The notes under the pieces are model-generated. The model worked only from the letters and a program-made list of their open reading frames with translations, was not told the origin of the DNA and made no database searches. From positions 1-42,238 of the forward strand of contig NZ_FTNR01000019.1 in NCBI RefSeq assembly GCF_900156475.1: a DNA stretch of 42,238 nucleotides, read 5' to 3'. Origin of the DNA: Natronorubrum thiooxidans (GTDB taxonomy: Archaea; Halobacteriota; Halobacteria; Halobacteriales; Natrialbaceae). Shown one piece after another: positions 29,636-38,561 of this stretch (the first letter of the stretch is position 1; each line of letters begins with the position of its first letter). The position numbers and the translations under genes were made by a program.

Positions 29636-29899
29636 ATGACTCCCGTTCCGGACCAACTCTACGATCTCCCCCCGAGTGGCAAACTCGTATTGAAAGTGCT
29701 TTCCGTCGACGGCGCGATGACACAAAGTCAACTCGCAGCCGAAACACGGCTGAGCAAACGGACCGTTCGGTACGCACTCGATGCGCTCCGTGATGCCGGC
29801 GTCCTTCACGAACGCGTCTACTTCCGCGACGCGAGAAAATCGCTTTACTCGGTGTCCGACCCGTTGCTGACTGACGAGTCGGCGGCCGCGGACGACTGA
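29636..29899 (+). CDS. Small winged-helix DNA-binding protein
   Basis: 87 residues: PPSGKLVLKVLSVDGAMTQSQLAAETRLSKRTVRYALDALRDAGVLHERVYFRDARKSLY is a complete MarR-like winged helix with recognition helix SKRTVRYALDAL and a basic wing. The C-terminus is short and acidic. A likely TATA (ACGTATATGACG, about 30 bases upstream) suggests a leaderless mRNA. Target unknown; possibly the adjacent redoxin or an unlinked locus. Confidence 0.82.
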   Translation: MTPVPDQLYDLPPSGKLVLKVLSVDGAMTQSQLAAETRLSKRTVRYALDALRDAGVLHERVYFRDARKSLYSVSDPLLTDESAAADD

Positions 29900-30104
29900 G
29901 AGGGGTTCTCGTAGCTGTTCAGCGGTTCACGGCACGGAAATCGAGCCACGGAACCTGCACACAGCTGGGCAGCGATACCCAACTGGCGACGAGAACCTCC
30001 CATCACTTTCCACGACGTAACCGCCTAACGAGGGCGTTCGCGAGCGCTTATACGTTACTCCGTGTTACCTAGTAGTGTACAGTAAGCAACCGAGGAGAGT
30101 CACC

Positions 30105-30281
30105 ATGTCCACAGACACAACGCACCCCACCCAGCAACCAACGATCGGCGTCGACGCCGCCTCACTCGAGCAGTACTCGGCTGTCCGGACTGAAACTGAT
30201 GAGTTGATCGTCTACGACGAACGCAACGAGGACGCCTGGGTTCAGTCGGACGACTGGATCGATGCGCTCACGATGGCGTAA
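30105..30281 (+). CDS. Small acidic haloarchaeal protein (DUF7331-like)
   Basis: 58 residues from ATG 30105, preceded by the purine-rich GAGGAGAG ribosome-binding-like site. The core YSAVRTETDELIVYDERNEDAWVQSD resembles a short haloarchaeal family labelled DUF7331 as I recall; treat the number as tentative. Upstream are TATACGTTAC and GTGTTACC elements, repeats of the GTTAC type seen near the HxlR gene. Function unknown. Confidence 0.62.
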   Translation: MSTDTTHPTQQPTIGVDAASLEQYSAVRTETDELIVYDERNEDAWVQSDDWIDALTMA

Positions 30282-30311
30282 TCAACCGTTTTTTCCAACT
30301 CGAGTGCCAGC

Positions 30312-31748
30312 TTATCCGTGATGGTGATCGCCATCGTCACCACGAGTGAACCCTCCGGAAAACGCACGCTGGACGACTTCGGGCAGTGCCGGATGGATGT
30401 GCACAGCGTCGCGAATGTCCTGTACCGTCCCCGACCCGGCTTTCATCGCGACGACGACTTCCTGCACGAGCGACGACGCTTCCGGGCCGATGATGTGACA
30501 GCCGAGAATTTCGCCCTCCAGATCGATGAGCACCTTCACGAACCCCTCGGCGTGCATCGCGTCGCCTCGAGCGGTGTTTTCGTAGCGATAGGTATTCGTC
30601 GCGTACTCGCGACCCGCAGCGCGGAGGTCCTGCTCGAGTGCGCCAACCCCCGCAACTTCGGGTGAGGCGAAGACAGCGAACGGCATCGCGCTGTAGTCGA
30701 CTGGCTGTAGATCGTCGCCAAAGATGTTCTGTGCGGCCGCTCGCGCTTCGTGGTTGGCGCTGTGTTTGAGTAGATATTCCCCGGCAATGTCGCCGAGTGC
30801 CCACACGTCGTCGGCAGTGGTCTGCAGGTACTCGTCGGTCTCGATGAAGCCACGGGCATCCGTCTTGACGCCCGTTGCCTCGAGGTTCAGCGTATCGGTG
30901 TTCGGAACCCGTCCTGCTGCGATGAGCAGCTCGTCTCCAGACACCGTCACGGGATCTTTGTCCTCAAGAATGCCGCTATCAGGGCCGTACTCGTACGGTC
31001 GCGCCTCGACGGTCACCGTACCGTCGGTTTCGGAGACCGCCGTTGCAGCGTGCCCCGTGTGCACAGTAAACCGGTCCGCGTATCGGTCGGTAAACGCCGT
31101 TGCAACCGCTTCGTCGGCCTCTGGAAGAAGGTTCGGGCGGCGGCCGATGATCGTCACATCGGTCCCGAACGTCCCGAAGAAGTGGCCGAGTTCGGCCGCG
31201 ATATAGCCACCACCGACGATGACGAGGTGGTCAGGTTGTGACTCCAGTTGGAGGGCCTCGGTGCTCGTCAGGTAGTCCGTCTCCTCGAGACCATCGATAT
31301 CCGGAACCGACGGCCGGGTTCCGGCGGCGATCAGGACGGTGTCCGCTCGGAGGCGCGTGCCGTCGTCCTCGCCGCCGGAGATTTCGACGGTCCGCTCGTC
31401 GACGAACCGTCCTTCTCCCTCGAACAGTTCGTGGGCGGACGACGACTGCAGTCCGCGGCGGATCGACTCCGCATCGGCTTCGACCTCCTCGGTGACTTCG
31501 CGGACGATCTCGGCAAAGGCGATATCGTCGACGGTCGCGTCGATATGAAACTCGTCGGCACGCTCGATCGTTTCCAGAACGTCCGCGTGATACAACAGCA
31601 GCTTCGAGGGGATGCAGCCACGGTTGAGACACGTGCCACCGAGTGGCCCCTTTTCGACTACGGCAACGGACTGTCCGTGATTCGCCGCGACGTTTGCGAC
31701 GTCGAGCCCGGAGCCCGACCCGATAACTAACAAGTCGAATTCGTCCAT
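30312..31748 (-). CDS. FAD/NAD-dependent disulfide reductase (dihydrolipoamide dehydrogenase/mycothione-reductase-like)
   Basis: 478 residues from ATG 31748. FAD-binding LLVIGSGSGLDVANVAA and the redox centre GGTC40-L-N-R-G-C45-IPSK identify the pyridine nucleotide-disulfide oxidoreductase class I. An NAD-binding LVIVGGGYIAAELGHFF and the C-terminal HIHPALPEVVQRAF (active-site His-x-x-x-x-x-Glu) complete it. The GSGSG…VVEKGPLGGTCLNRGCIPSKLL style is closer to mycothione reductase and the haloarchaeal bis-gamma-glutamylcystine reductase than to classical Lpd, and no 2-oxoacid dehydrogenase genes are adjacent. The HDDGDHHHG-type His-rich end is notable. Substrate is therefore likely a low-molecular-weight disulfide (inference). 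Confidence 0.85.
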   Translation of the reverse strand: MDEFDLLVIGSGSGLDVANVAANHGQSVAVVEKGPLGGTCLNRGCIPSKLLLYHADVLETIERADEFHIDATVDDIAFAEIVREVTEEVEADAESIRRGLQSSSAHELFEGEGRFVDERTVEISGGEDDGTRLRADTVLIAAGTRPSVPDIDGLEETDYLTSTEALQLESQPDHLVIVGGGYIAAELGHFFGTFGTDVTIIGRRPNLLPEADEAVATAFTDRYADRFTVHTGHAATAVSETDGTVTVEARPYEYGPDSGILEDKDPVTVSGDELLIAAGRVPNTDTLNLEATGVKTDARGFIETDEYLQTTADDVWALGDIAGEYLLKHSANHEARAAAQNIFGDDLQPVDYSAMPFAVFASPEVAGVGALEQDLRAAGREYATNTYRYENTARGDAMHAEGFVKVLIDLEGEILGCHIIGPEASSLVQEVVVAMKAGSGTVQDIRDAVHIHPALPEVVQRAFSGGFTRGDDGDHHHG

Positions 31749-31862
31749 GTACACGATATCAGACGCGCATCACTAATGAAACACCGAGTTACGAGGGGGT
31801 AAGCCGGTTCGAGGTTGCGCCTCCGTGCTCGCTCTCGGTCTGCTGACGCGAGTGCTCGGAGA

Positions 31863-32279
31863 TCAGGCGGACGCGATCAGTCGCTGGTGCTCGGGTTTCA
31901 TACACCGATCCTGGACGACACGCAGGCCGGCTGCTTCCGCTCGAGCGACCGCCTCGTCGTCGTGAATGCCGAGTTGGAGCCAAATAACGTCGACGTCGTC
32001 CCGCTCGAGAACCTCGTCGACGATTCCTGCCACTTCGGGGCTCGGCCGAAACACGTCGACGATGTCGATCTCCTCCTCGATATCTGAGAGCGAATCGTAG
32101 GCGGGCCGTCCCAGGAGTTCGTCTGCGTTGGGATTGACTGGAATGACCTCATAGCCCTGTTCCTGGAGGTACGTTGGAATCCCGTGGGCAGCTTTCCTGG
32201 GTGTCGACGAGCAGCCGACGACAGCGACCGTTTTCTTTTCGAGTACGGTTCTGACTTCGGCATCTGTTTCGATGGGCAT
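31863..32279 (-). CDS. CoA-binding domain protein (YccU-like)
   Basis: 138 residues from ATG 32279. The Rossmann-like CoA_binding pattern is evident: VLEKKTVAVVGCSSTPRKAAHGIPTYLQEQGYEVIPVNPN, then PEVAGIVDEVLERDDVDVIWLQLGIHDDEAVARAEAAGLRVVQDRCMKPEH. Small single-domain members bind CoA but have no defined enzymatic role; they may store or shield CoA disulfides, which would fit the redox neighbourhood. Upstream codons in frame to 32414 are non-haloarchaeal, so 32279 is the start. Confidence 0.9.
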   Translation of the reverse strand: MPIETDAEVRTVLEKKTVAVVGCSSTPRKAAHGIPTYLQEQGYEVIPVNPNADELLGRPAYDSLSDIEEEIDIVDVFRPSPEVAGIVDEVLERDDVDVIWLQLGIHDDEAVARAEAAGLRVVQDRCMKPEHQRLIASA

Positions 32280-32453
32280 ACCATCTGTAGAATAGCAACT
32301 GTCAAAAGACCACCGTCGTCTCCAGCCACAGTTGCCATCGCTGGCGTCGTCTTCGAATGACTGGACAGCGACGACATAGATCTTGGTCTGGCAACGCAAC
32401 TGCACACTGGCCACAGCACAGACTTGGACAGTGAGTTACTCGAGGGCGGTGGC

Positions 32454-33485
32454 TCAGTCGCCTCCAGCCGACGAGTGAGTGTTCGCTTGCGACCGCAACG
32501 CAGCAGAAATTGCGGGAGCGTCCTGCGGGTCGACTGCACCTTCGGCCTCGAGGTCCGCGAGAGATTTCGGGAACTCGCGGAGACTTTTATGAAGTTCGAT
32601 ACCAGCCTTCGCCCCATGCCCCATCGCGACGGGAATCTGGTTGTGGCCGGGGGTCAGGTCGCCGACAGCGAACAGGCCATCGACAGACGTGCGGCCGTGG
32701 TCGCCGACGACGACTGTGCCGTCGTCCGTGAGTTCTGCGCCGAGCGACGTCGCCAGGTCGTCGTTGTACTCGGAGCCGTACATCGCAAAGCCACCCGTGT
32801 ACTCGCGGACGGTTCCATCGTCGAATTCCAGCGCCTCGAGCCACCCGTCTTCGCCGTTTTGGACGCCAGAGACATCCTCGTGAACGACGTCGACGGGATG
32901 ATTCGAGAGCAAGACGTCCGTTTCAGCACTCCAGTCGGGCTCCGTACCCCGCACCAGGAGGTCGACGTCGTCAGTGACGTTGAGCATGAGCATGGCGACG
33001 GTGGCGGCACTGTCGTCGTGACCCATCACGTACACCGGTTCGTCGACGAACAGGTACGCATCACAGTGGAGACAGTAGTGTAATCCGCGTCCGGTCCGAG
33101 GCAGTGGCGGCTCAGGGCGACCGTCGGAGAACCCAGTTGCGAGCACGACACGGTCGGCAGTCGCCGAGCCGTCGGTCGTCTCGAGTTCGAACACGCCGTC
33201 ACGTCGGTCGACACTGGTCACGAACTCCGTACGGTAGGCTGCGCCGTAGGACTGGATCTGTTCGACGGCCGTCTCGAGGAACTCGTTTCCAGACACCGAT
33301 TCGGGAACGCCGATCACGTTGTGTGTCTCCTGTATCATCGCGGCGCGACCGCCACCGCGGTCGAAGACAGCAGTTTCGTGACCGAGTCGTGCTGTGTATA
33401 GCGCTGTCGTCAGGCCTGCTGGCCCACCGCCGACGACGGCGACCTCGTAGTGGGTGGTATCTGGGGAAGCAGTGGATGTCGTCAT
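32454..33485 (-). CDS. Thioredoxin-reductase-like NAD(P)/FAD oxidoreductase
   Basis: 343 residues. FAD site VAVVGGGPAGLTTALYTARLG, then ETHNVIGVPESVSGNEFLE, the redox pair C138-L-H-C141 in HYCLHCDAY, and the second FAD motif TSVDGLFAVGDLT. The NADPH-binding domain keeps VMGHDDSAATVAM in place of the classic GGGDSA. The C-terminal ~45 residues form an extra acidic helix. Haloarchaea have several TrxR paralogues, some without thioredoxin as partner. Divergent from the HxlR regulator at 33683, which probably controls it. Confidence 0.88.
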   Translation of the reverse strand: MTTSTASPDTTHYEVAVVGGGPAGLTTALYTARLGHETAVFDRGGGRAAMIQETHNVIGVPESVSGNEFLETAVEQIQSYGAAYRTEFVTSVDRRDGVFELETTDGSATADRVVLATGFSDGRPEPPLPRTGRGLHYCLHCDAYLFVDEPVYVMGHDDSAATVAMLMLNVTDDVDLLVRGTEPDWSAETDVLLSNHPVDVVHEDVSGVQNGEDGWLEALEFDDGTVREYTGGFAMYGSEYNDDLATSLGAELTDDGTVVVGDHGRTSVDGLFAVGDLTPGHNQIPVAMGHGAKAGIELHKSLREFPKSLADLEAEGAVDPQDAPAISAALRSQANTHSSAGGD

Positions 33486-33491
33486 TCTATG

Positions 33492-33652
33492 GTTACCTAT
33501 AGTAACTCAATTACGACCGGTAGGTTATAATGCTCAGCCAACCGTCTCGTCACCCGGTTACTGGGTCGTAACGACGTTCGAACGTCGGTGAACACGCGAG
33601 TACTGGAGCGAGATTTCAAGTCACTAAACGTAACTAGAGTACAATACGTAAC
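33492..33652. promoter_or_regulatory. Cluster of GTTAC/GTAAC operators in the TrxR-like/hxlR intergenic region
   Basis: GTTAC-N5-GTAAC (33492-33506) overlaps the 5' end of the TrxR-like gene, and GTTAC-N6-GTAAC (33557-33572) lies mid-region. Beside the second is a perfect 16-bp palindrome CGACGTTCGAACGTCG (33572-33587). Two direct ACGTAAC copies (33628-33634, 33646-33652) precede the hxlR TATA box ACTATATATCC. The repeated half-site in both promoters suggests one dimeric regulator, most simply the HxlR protein controlling its own gene and the reductase. Confidence 0.5.
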
Positions 33653-33682
33653 TATATATCCATTCAGTACGAGTACGAATGC

Positions 33683-34057
33683 ATGAGCGAGCCGACACAG
33701 AAACTGGAAATCTGGTGTGCAGGCGAAGATTGGTGTCCGGTCACGGCTACCGCGACGCTGATCGGGAAAAAGTGGCACACTGTCGTACTCCACCGATTGC
33801 TTGACAACGGACCACTCGGATTCAATGCACTCAAAGAAGAAGTCGGTGGGATCTCGAGTAAGGTCCTCTCGGACGTGCTCGATGACCTCGAACAGAAACA
33901 GCTGATCAACAGGGAGATCGTCAACGAGAAACCGGTCCGCGTCGAGTATTCGTTGACCGAACTCGGCGAATCGCTCGAGTCGGTGATCTTAGAGATGGCT
34001 GACTGGGGGCAAGAACACCTCATGCCCGCAGCGACCAAAGATAGCTCGATCGTGTAA
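33683..34057 (+). CDS. HxlR-family redox-responsive regulator
   Basis: 124 residues, complete: WCPVTATATLIGKKWHTVVLHRLLDNGPLGFNALKEEVGGISSKVLSDVLDDLEQKQLI is the DUF24 winged helix with recognition helix ISSKVLSDVLDDL, and VRVEYSLTELGESLESVI the C-terminal dimer part. C18 in WCPV is the conserved N-terminal Cys used as a thiol switch by HypR/YodB-type members; C12 adds a second thiol. TATA at about -30 of ATG 33683 suggests a leaderless mRNA. Divergent from the TrxR-like gene; target sites listed above. Compare the broken relative at 60-461. Confidence 0.9.
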   Translation: MSEPTQKLEIWCAGEDWCPVTATATLIGKKWHTVVLHRLLDNGPLGFNALKEEVGGISSKVLSDVLDDLEQKQLINREIVNEKPVRVEYSLTELGESLESVILEMADWGQEHLMPAATKDSSIV

Positions 34058-34140
34058 CCAGATGGGGTGAGGAACTCGTAACCCCATTACTCGTCCGTTC
34101 GCGTGAGCTTTTATCAATCCCGACTGTACTGGGACGTGTA

Positions 34141-34497
34141 ATGACGAACGCAGCAATCGTAATCCTTGCAGGAACTGAGTCGCACGCCGACGTGGGCCGT
34201 CTCGTAAACGGACTCGAGGCAGCAAAGGAATTCGCACAAACGGATGGCGACGACGTCGAACTCATCTTCGATGGGGCGGGAACGCAGTGGATTCCAGAAC
34301 TGGAAGACGAAGAAAGCGACTATCACGAGCTGTATCAAGCCGTTCAGGAAGACGTAGCTGCCTGTGACTTCTGTGCGGGTGCGTTCGGCGTCGAAGACGC
34401 GATCAGCGAGACAGATGTCGTAACGCTTGCTGATCACGATGGCCATCCGAGCGTGCGATCGCTCGTCGACGACGACTACGAAGTCATCACGTTTTAA
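34141..34497 (+). CDS. DsrE/DsrF-like sulfur-relay protein
   Basis: 118 residues. NAAIVILAGTESHADVGRLVNGLEAAKEF is the DsrE-type Rossmann-like start, followed by VELIFDGAGTQWIPEL and the CxxC C75-D-F-C78 (ACDFCAGAFGV) near where the family's persulfide cysteine resides. DsrE-like proteins carry sulfane sulfur or act as small thiol shuttles. Start: ATG 34141 follows AGCTTTTATCAATCCC, a probable TATA. Probably cotranscribed from its own promoter; neighbours are redox genes. Confidence 0.85.
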   Translation: MTNAAIVILAGTESHADVGRLVNGLEAAKEFAQTDGDDVELIFDGAGTQWIPELEDEESDYHELYQAVQEDVAACDFCAGAFGVEDAISETDVVTLADHDGHPSVRSLVDDDYEVITF

Positions 34498-34699
34498 GCC
34501 ACAATCGGTCCGTTCCAACCAGGTGAGACTACCGATCAGTCGTCCTCGCATGGAGCCTGAGTCGGTCCTGTACTGTCCGTCTCCCGGGACCGGTTTCGGA
34601 GTCAGCCCACGATCCCCTCCAAATGTCGATCGGACGGGTAGATGCATGGCTCGCCGCTGTACGTGGGTTTTTCAGCGAGCAGCATAGGGTACCACCCAT

Positions 34700-36931
34700 A
34701 TGGCCACACGCGATGACGAGCAGCCAATCGGCGTGCTCGTCGTCACCGCCGACCGGGCTGCTGGCGACCGACTCGTGGATGGGCTCGAAGCGTCAGGAAT
34801 CGATCGCGGAGTCACCGTCCGCTCGGCGCGGAACGCACTCGAGTGCCTCCGTGAGGAGGACTGGATCGACTGTATCGTCAGCGACCATTCGCTCCCTGAT
34901 ATCGACGGCGTCGCCCTGCTCCAGACGATCCGAGCACGGGCACCAAAGCTCCCGTTTGTACTGTTTACCGGCGAGGGTAACGAATCGGTCGCAAGCGACG
35001 CCATCGCTGCGGGCGTGACCGACTACCTGATCAAGGACCCTGACATCGACCAGAGCGAATCGCTTTCGAGGGTCATCATCGACGCCGTCGCGTACTACCG
35101 ACGCCACGCCGAGATTGTCGATTCAGATATCCAAGTCCGGGCTGTCCTCGATGCGGCCCCGGACGCACTGCTCGTCGTCCGGAACGGGACCGTCGCGTAC
35201 GCAAACCCTCGTGTCAGAGCGTTGCTCGATGGGATCGATTTCGGAGCGCTACCAGACGACCAGCCCCGTGGCGACTCCGGGATCCGACCGCCGACTGGAA
35301 CGCCACTCGAAGAAGTCCTCTCGGTCGCCGACGATCTGACGGCGACGACTCTGGCAGCGGTCCAGCGAGGAGAGCCGTCCCTCGACAGCTACGAGACCGA
35401 CCTCCGACTCGAGAACGGGACGCGTTTGCCCGTCGAGGTGACCGCAGCTCGTACCGAGTGGGGTGGCGAGCCGTCGGCGGTGGTCATCCTCCGAGACGTC
35501 TCCGAACGGCGGACCCGACAGGAGGACCTGGCGTTGAAGACTCGTGCGATGGACTCGGCACCGATCGGGATCGCGATCGCCGAATCAACCACTGACGTGG
35601 GAGACAACCCGATGGTGTACGTCAACGACGCGTTCACCGCGATCACCGGCTACGACCGCGAGGAGGCGCTTGGTCGTGACTGCCGGTTCCTCCAGGGACC
35701 GGAGACAGACGAGGAGACCGTCGCCGCGATCGGTCGGGCCATCGGCGAGAACGAGACGCTCACCACGGAGATCCTCAACTACCGGAAAGACGGAACACCC
35801 TTCTGGAACCGCCTGACGGTGGCCCCGATCGACGCTGACGGACGTGATGCGCCCCACTACGTCGGCTTTCAGGAAGATATTACCTACGAGCACGAGCGCC
35901 AACAGGAACTGCGTCGATTCCGTCGTGCTGTCGAGTCGGCTGGACAGGCGATTTTCGTCACCGATCTCGACGGAACGATCACCCAGATCAATCCCGCGTT
36001 CGAGGAGATCACTGGTTACAGCAGGGAGGAGGCCATCGGTAGCACGCCGAAACTCCTCCAGTCGGGCCAACACGACGACGACTACTACAACGACCTCTGG
36101 GAGACGATCCTCTCGGGTGGCATCTGGGACCACGAGGTCGTCGACGAGCTCTACTACGCCCACCAGACGATCGCACCGCTGCTCGACGAGGACGGCGAGG
36201 TCGGAGAATTCGTCGCCATCCAGAGTGACATCACCGCACGCAAAGAACGCGAACAGCAACTCCAGATGCTTGATCGGGTGCTCCGGCACAACCTCCGGAC
36301 CGAACTCAACGTCGTCGAGGGGCACGCGGACGCGATTCTGAATGTTGGGGACGAGGACGTCCACCAGCATGCGACCGTTATCACCGAGAGCACTGACGCA
36401 CTCCTCGAAACGGCCGAGCGGGGCCGCCGGATCACACAGCTCCTTTCGGAACCGCCGCAACGGCGCTCGGGTGATATCGTACTGATCGTCCAACGTGTCA
36501 TCGCTGGTGCTCGAACGGCGCATCCCGACGCAACTATTGAGGCCGACCTCCCCGACGAGGCGATGGCTCTCATGGTCGAGCAGATCGACGAGGCCATTAC
36601 GGAGCTGGTCGAGAACGCGATCGTTCACAACGACGCCGACGAACCGACGGTGACCGTTCGTGTTCGCGCACCCTGCGACGAGGACTCCATCCGGATCGAC
36701 GTTATCGACACCGGACCGGGAATCGCAGCGATGGAACGCGACGTCCTCAAGGAGGTCCAAGAAGAGGGGACACTCATCCACGGTAGCGGCCTAGGGCTGT
36801 GGCATGTCTACTGGCTCGTCCGCCGCTCGAACGGCCGCCTCGAGTTCGAGGACCGCAATCCCCGCGGGACCGTCGTGAGATTACCCTCAATCGCGCCGAG
36901 GTGCTTGGAGAGGGCAAATGAGTGCTACTAA
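34700..36931 (+). CDS. Receiver-PAS-LOV-PAS sensor histidine kinase
   Basis: 743 residues. Receiver domain 10-125 with phosphoacceptor D62 (IVSDHSLPDIDG). PAS about 145-270. A second PAS (280-395) is LOV-like: GRDCRFLQG has photoactive-type C328, plus NYRKDGTPFWN (360-370) and VGFQEDIT with Q391, the standard set of FMN-contacting positions in blue-light LOV domains. A third PAS (405-515) is followed by the H-box LDRVLRHNLRTELNVVEGHA with H530, and the ATPase motifs ENAIVHND, DTGPGIA and GSGLGLW. Receiver-first haloarchaeal kinases of this plan are common, but a complete LOV motif is not. It could phosphorylate a separate response regulator in response to light or redox; no output regulator is adjacent. 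Its stop overlaps the convergent CBS gene by 4 bases. Confidence 0.9.
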   Translation: MATRDDEQPIGVLVVTADRAAGDRLVDGLEASGIDRGVTVRSARNALECLREEDWIDCIVSDHSLPDIDGVALLQTIRARAPKLPFVLFTGEGNESVASDAIAAGVTDYLIKDPDIDQSESLSRVIIDAVAYYRRHAEIVDSDIQVRAVLDAAPDALLVVRNGTVAYANPRVRALLDGIDFGALPDDQPRGDSGIRPPTGTPLEEVLSVADDLTATTLAAVQRGEPSLDSYETDLRLENGTRLPVEVTAARTEWGGEPSAVVILRDVSERRTRQEDLALKTRAMDSAPIGIAIAESTTDVGDNPMVYVNDAFTAITGYDREEALGRDCRFLQGPETDEETVAAIGRAIGENETLTTEILNYRKDGTPFWNRLTVAPIDADGRDAPHYVGFQEDITYEHERQQELRRFRRAVESAGQAIFVTDLDGTITQINPAFEEITGYSREEAIGSTPKLLQSGQHDDDYYNDLWETILSGGIWDHEVVDELYYAHQTIAPLLDEDGEVGEFVAIQSDITARKEREQQLQMLDRVLRHNLRTELNVVEGHADAILNVGDEDVHQHATVITESTDALLETAERGRRITQLLSEPPQRRSGDIVLIVQRVIAGARTAHPDATIEADLPDEAMALMVEQIDEAITELVENAIVHNDADEPTVTVRVRAPCDEDSIRIDVIDTGPGIAAMERDVLKEVQEEGTLIHGSGLGLWHVYWLVRRSNGRLEFEDRNPRGTVVRLPSIAPRCLERANECY

Positions 36932-37353
36932 CCGCTAGACTCGTCTCGAGCCCAGAGAATGTTCTTCCGAAGTCGGGGCAGATAGTGAGCCAAATTAGTC
37001 GTCGTCAAAATCCCAATGAGTTCACTATCATCGACGACTGGGAGGTGTCGAATCGAATGTTCTTTCATCAGTGAGGCCGCTGTATGGATCGATTTGTCGC
37101 CCGCAACCGTGATGACCGGTGTCGACATGAACGATCCCACAGAGACGGATGAGATATCCGCATCAACGGCGACTTGATGCATGATATCTGATTTGGTGAC
37201 AATGCCCTGGATGTCGTTCGTCTCTGGGGCAGTCACGATCACCGATCCAATATCGTCCTCTGCGAACACCCTCGCGGCAGTACTGGCCGTCGTCTCCTCG
37301 GAGATGGTTCGGACGTCTCGTGTCATCACGCTGGATATAGTTTGATCAATCAT
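36928..37353 (-). CDS. Tandem CBS-domain protein
   Basis: 141 residues holding two CBS motifs: VMTRDVRTISEETTASTAARVFAEDDIGSVIVT…GIVTKSDI and FMSTPVITVAGDKSIHTAASLMKEHSIRHLPVVDDSELIGILTTTNLAHYL. CBS pairs bind adenosine nucleotides (AMP, ATP, SAM) and regulate partners; stand-alone haloarchaeal copies are abundant and their partners mostly unknown. Convergent with the kinase gene (4-base overlap of ends). Confidence 0.92.
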   Translation of the reverse strand: MIDQTISSVMTRDVRTISEETTASTAARVFAEDDIGSVIVTAPETNDIQGIVTKSDIMHQVAVDADISSVSVGSFMSTPVITVAGDKSIHTAASLMKEHSIRHLPVVDDSELIGILTTTNLAHYLPRLRKNILWARDESSG

Positions 37354-37385
37354 GATAGAGGTACAGCGCAGAGACGGTTAACCCC

Positions 37386-37700
37386 TTGGCCGGCATCGAT
37401 TTGATCGGTAAATCAGTCGAATGCGATGTGAACGACAGGTATTGGCTCAACCCGACCGACGAACTCCACGAGCGATTAGCGTGGACTGTCGATACCTGCC
37501 GACAGGTCTACAACCACTTTCTTCACTGGCTCAACCGGGTAGACGGCACGTCGACCCCGTGTTGGATCACCACACCTCAATCCAATCGAACCAGTCTGGC
37601 AAGCCTCAAAAGAGACGCATCACCGATCGACTCGGCGTCGCCAAATCATAAATTGATCAATTCCTTAGAAATTATTCGTAAACGGTATTTTGATCAGTAA
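37386..37700 (+). pseudogene. TnpB (IS200/IS605-type OrfB) N-terminal fragment
   Basis: ECDVNDRYWLNPTDELHERLAWTVDTCRQVYNHFLHWLNRVDGTS is the start of a haloarchaeal TnpB-type protein. After DGTS the sequence no longer follows the family in any one frame and stops at 37698-37700. The catalytic RuvC-like part and zinc finger are missing. No TnpA or element ends recognised. Confidence 0.72.
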
Positions 37701-37725
37701 GCAGTTTTCGAAGGCCCGTGGAGAC

Positions 37726-38249
37726 TCAATCGGTTCCTGCAAAGTACGTTTGTCGAGGAATCCTCGAGAGGCAGTCAGACGAGGTCTGACAACGTCGTGG
37801 GAACAGGAAGCCCCATCTGCTTACTCGCGTTTGGAAATGTTTTGCGTGTTCGGCAGTGACAGACGCTTCGAACCGAAAAAATCGATCTCTGTCTTCGGTG
37901 ATTGCGCCCAGCAGACACATCCACTTGCGTTGACCAGAAAGTTCGACAGCCGGCCGCGTGCCGCGCGGAAACCACGAACGGTTATTGATTGTTTTCTGAG
38001 GGGTTTTGTTTCCTTCCAGATCAGAGATTATCAGCGACAGCGTACTCAAGCGACTCGTCAGTATCGAGTCGATTGAGCCAACTAGAGATCGGTCGTCGCT
38101 GCACATCTTACTACTCGGCGATTTCAGTCTGTGTCACACCGTTTTTGTACGCGATAGCTGCTAAGAGCCGTTATGTCGGCTTCTTTTCCGTTCACGTGGT
38201 CGAGGGCATCTTGTAGCTCCTCGACAGAAATCTCGTCGAGACGATTCAC
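37726..38249 (-). pseudogene. Frameshifted and internally deleted IS630-family transposase
   Basis: Pieces in order on the minus strand: NRLDEISVEELQDALDHVNGKEA (start near 38249), AAIAYKNGVTQTEIAE in another phase, DVQRRPISSWLNRLDTDESLEYAVADNL in a third, and WFPRGTRPAVELSGQRKWMCLLGAITEDRDRFFRFEASVTAEHAKHF in a fourth segment. All match successive parts of a haloarchaeal IS630 transposase. A middle section of the gene and the C-terminal DDE part are missing. At least two frameshifts and one deletion; inactive. Confidence 0.78.
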
Positions 38250-38561
38250 TAACTGTAGCTACATGACTTGAAAAAATGTGGCTCTGTTGAAATCCTATTC
38301 TTCAGATATATTTTCGTCTGAAACAGTCGGTCAATGAGAGCTGCGAACTGACCACCAGTCTACCTACCAAACAGCGATTATTTTATTAGCGGCGTGCAAG
38401 ATACAGAGCGCGTATCTCACATGGACGAGTTCTGGAATGTGTGGTGCGAGAGCGCATGTTATGTCGTCAGAGGCTTAATACTGATTCACTAAATTAGACA
38501 GAGCCAGAAGTAATACACTCGATTCGGTTATTTCAAAAACTTGTATGTTGAAGACACTGTC

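Noticed and set aside
35585-36781. A 398-codon minus-strand frame opposite the sensor kinase
   Set aside because: Shadow frame; the plus strand has complete PAS, LOV and kinase motifs.
38280-38505. A separate MITE bounded by GGCTCTGT and ACAGAGCC
   Set aside because: Only about 8 bases of inverted repeat match and the flanks do not repeat, whereas the outer pair (38280-39855) has 15/15 repeats and an 8-bp duplication.
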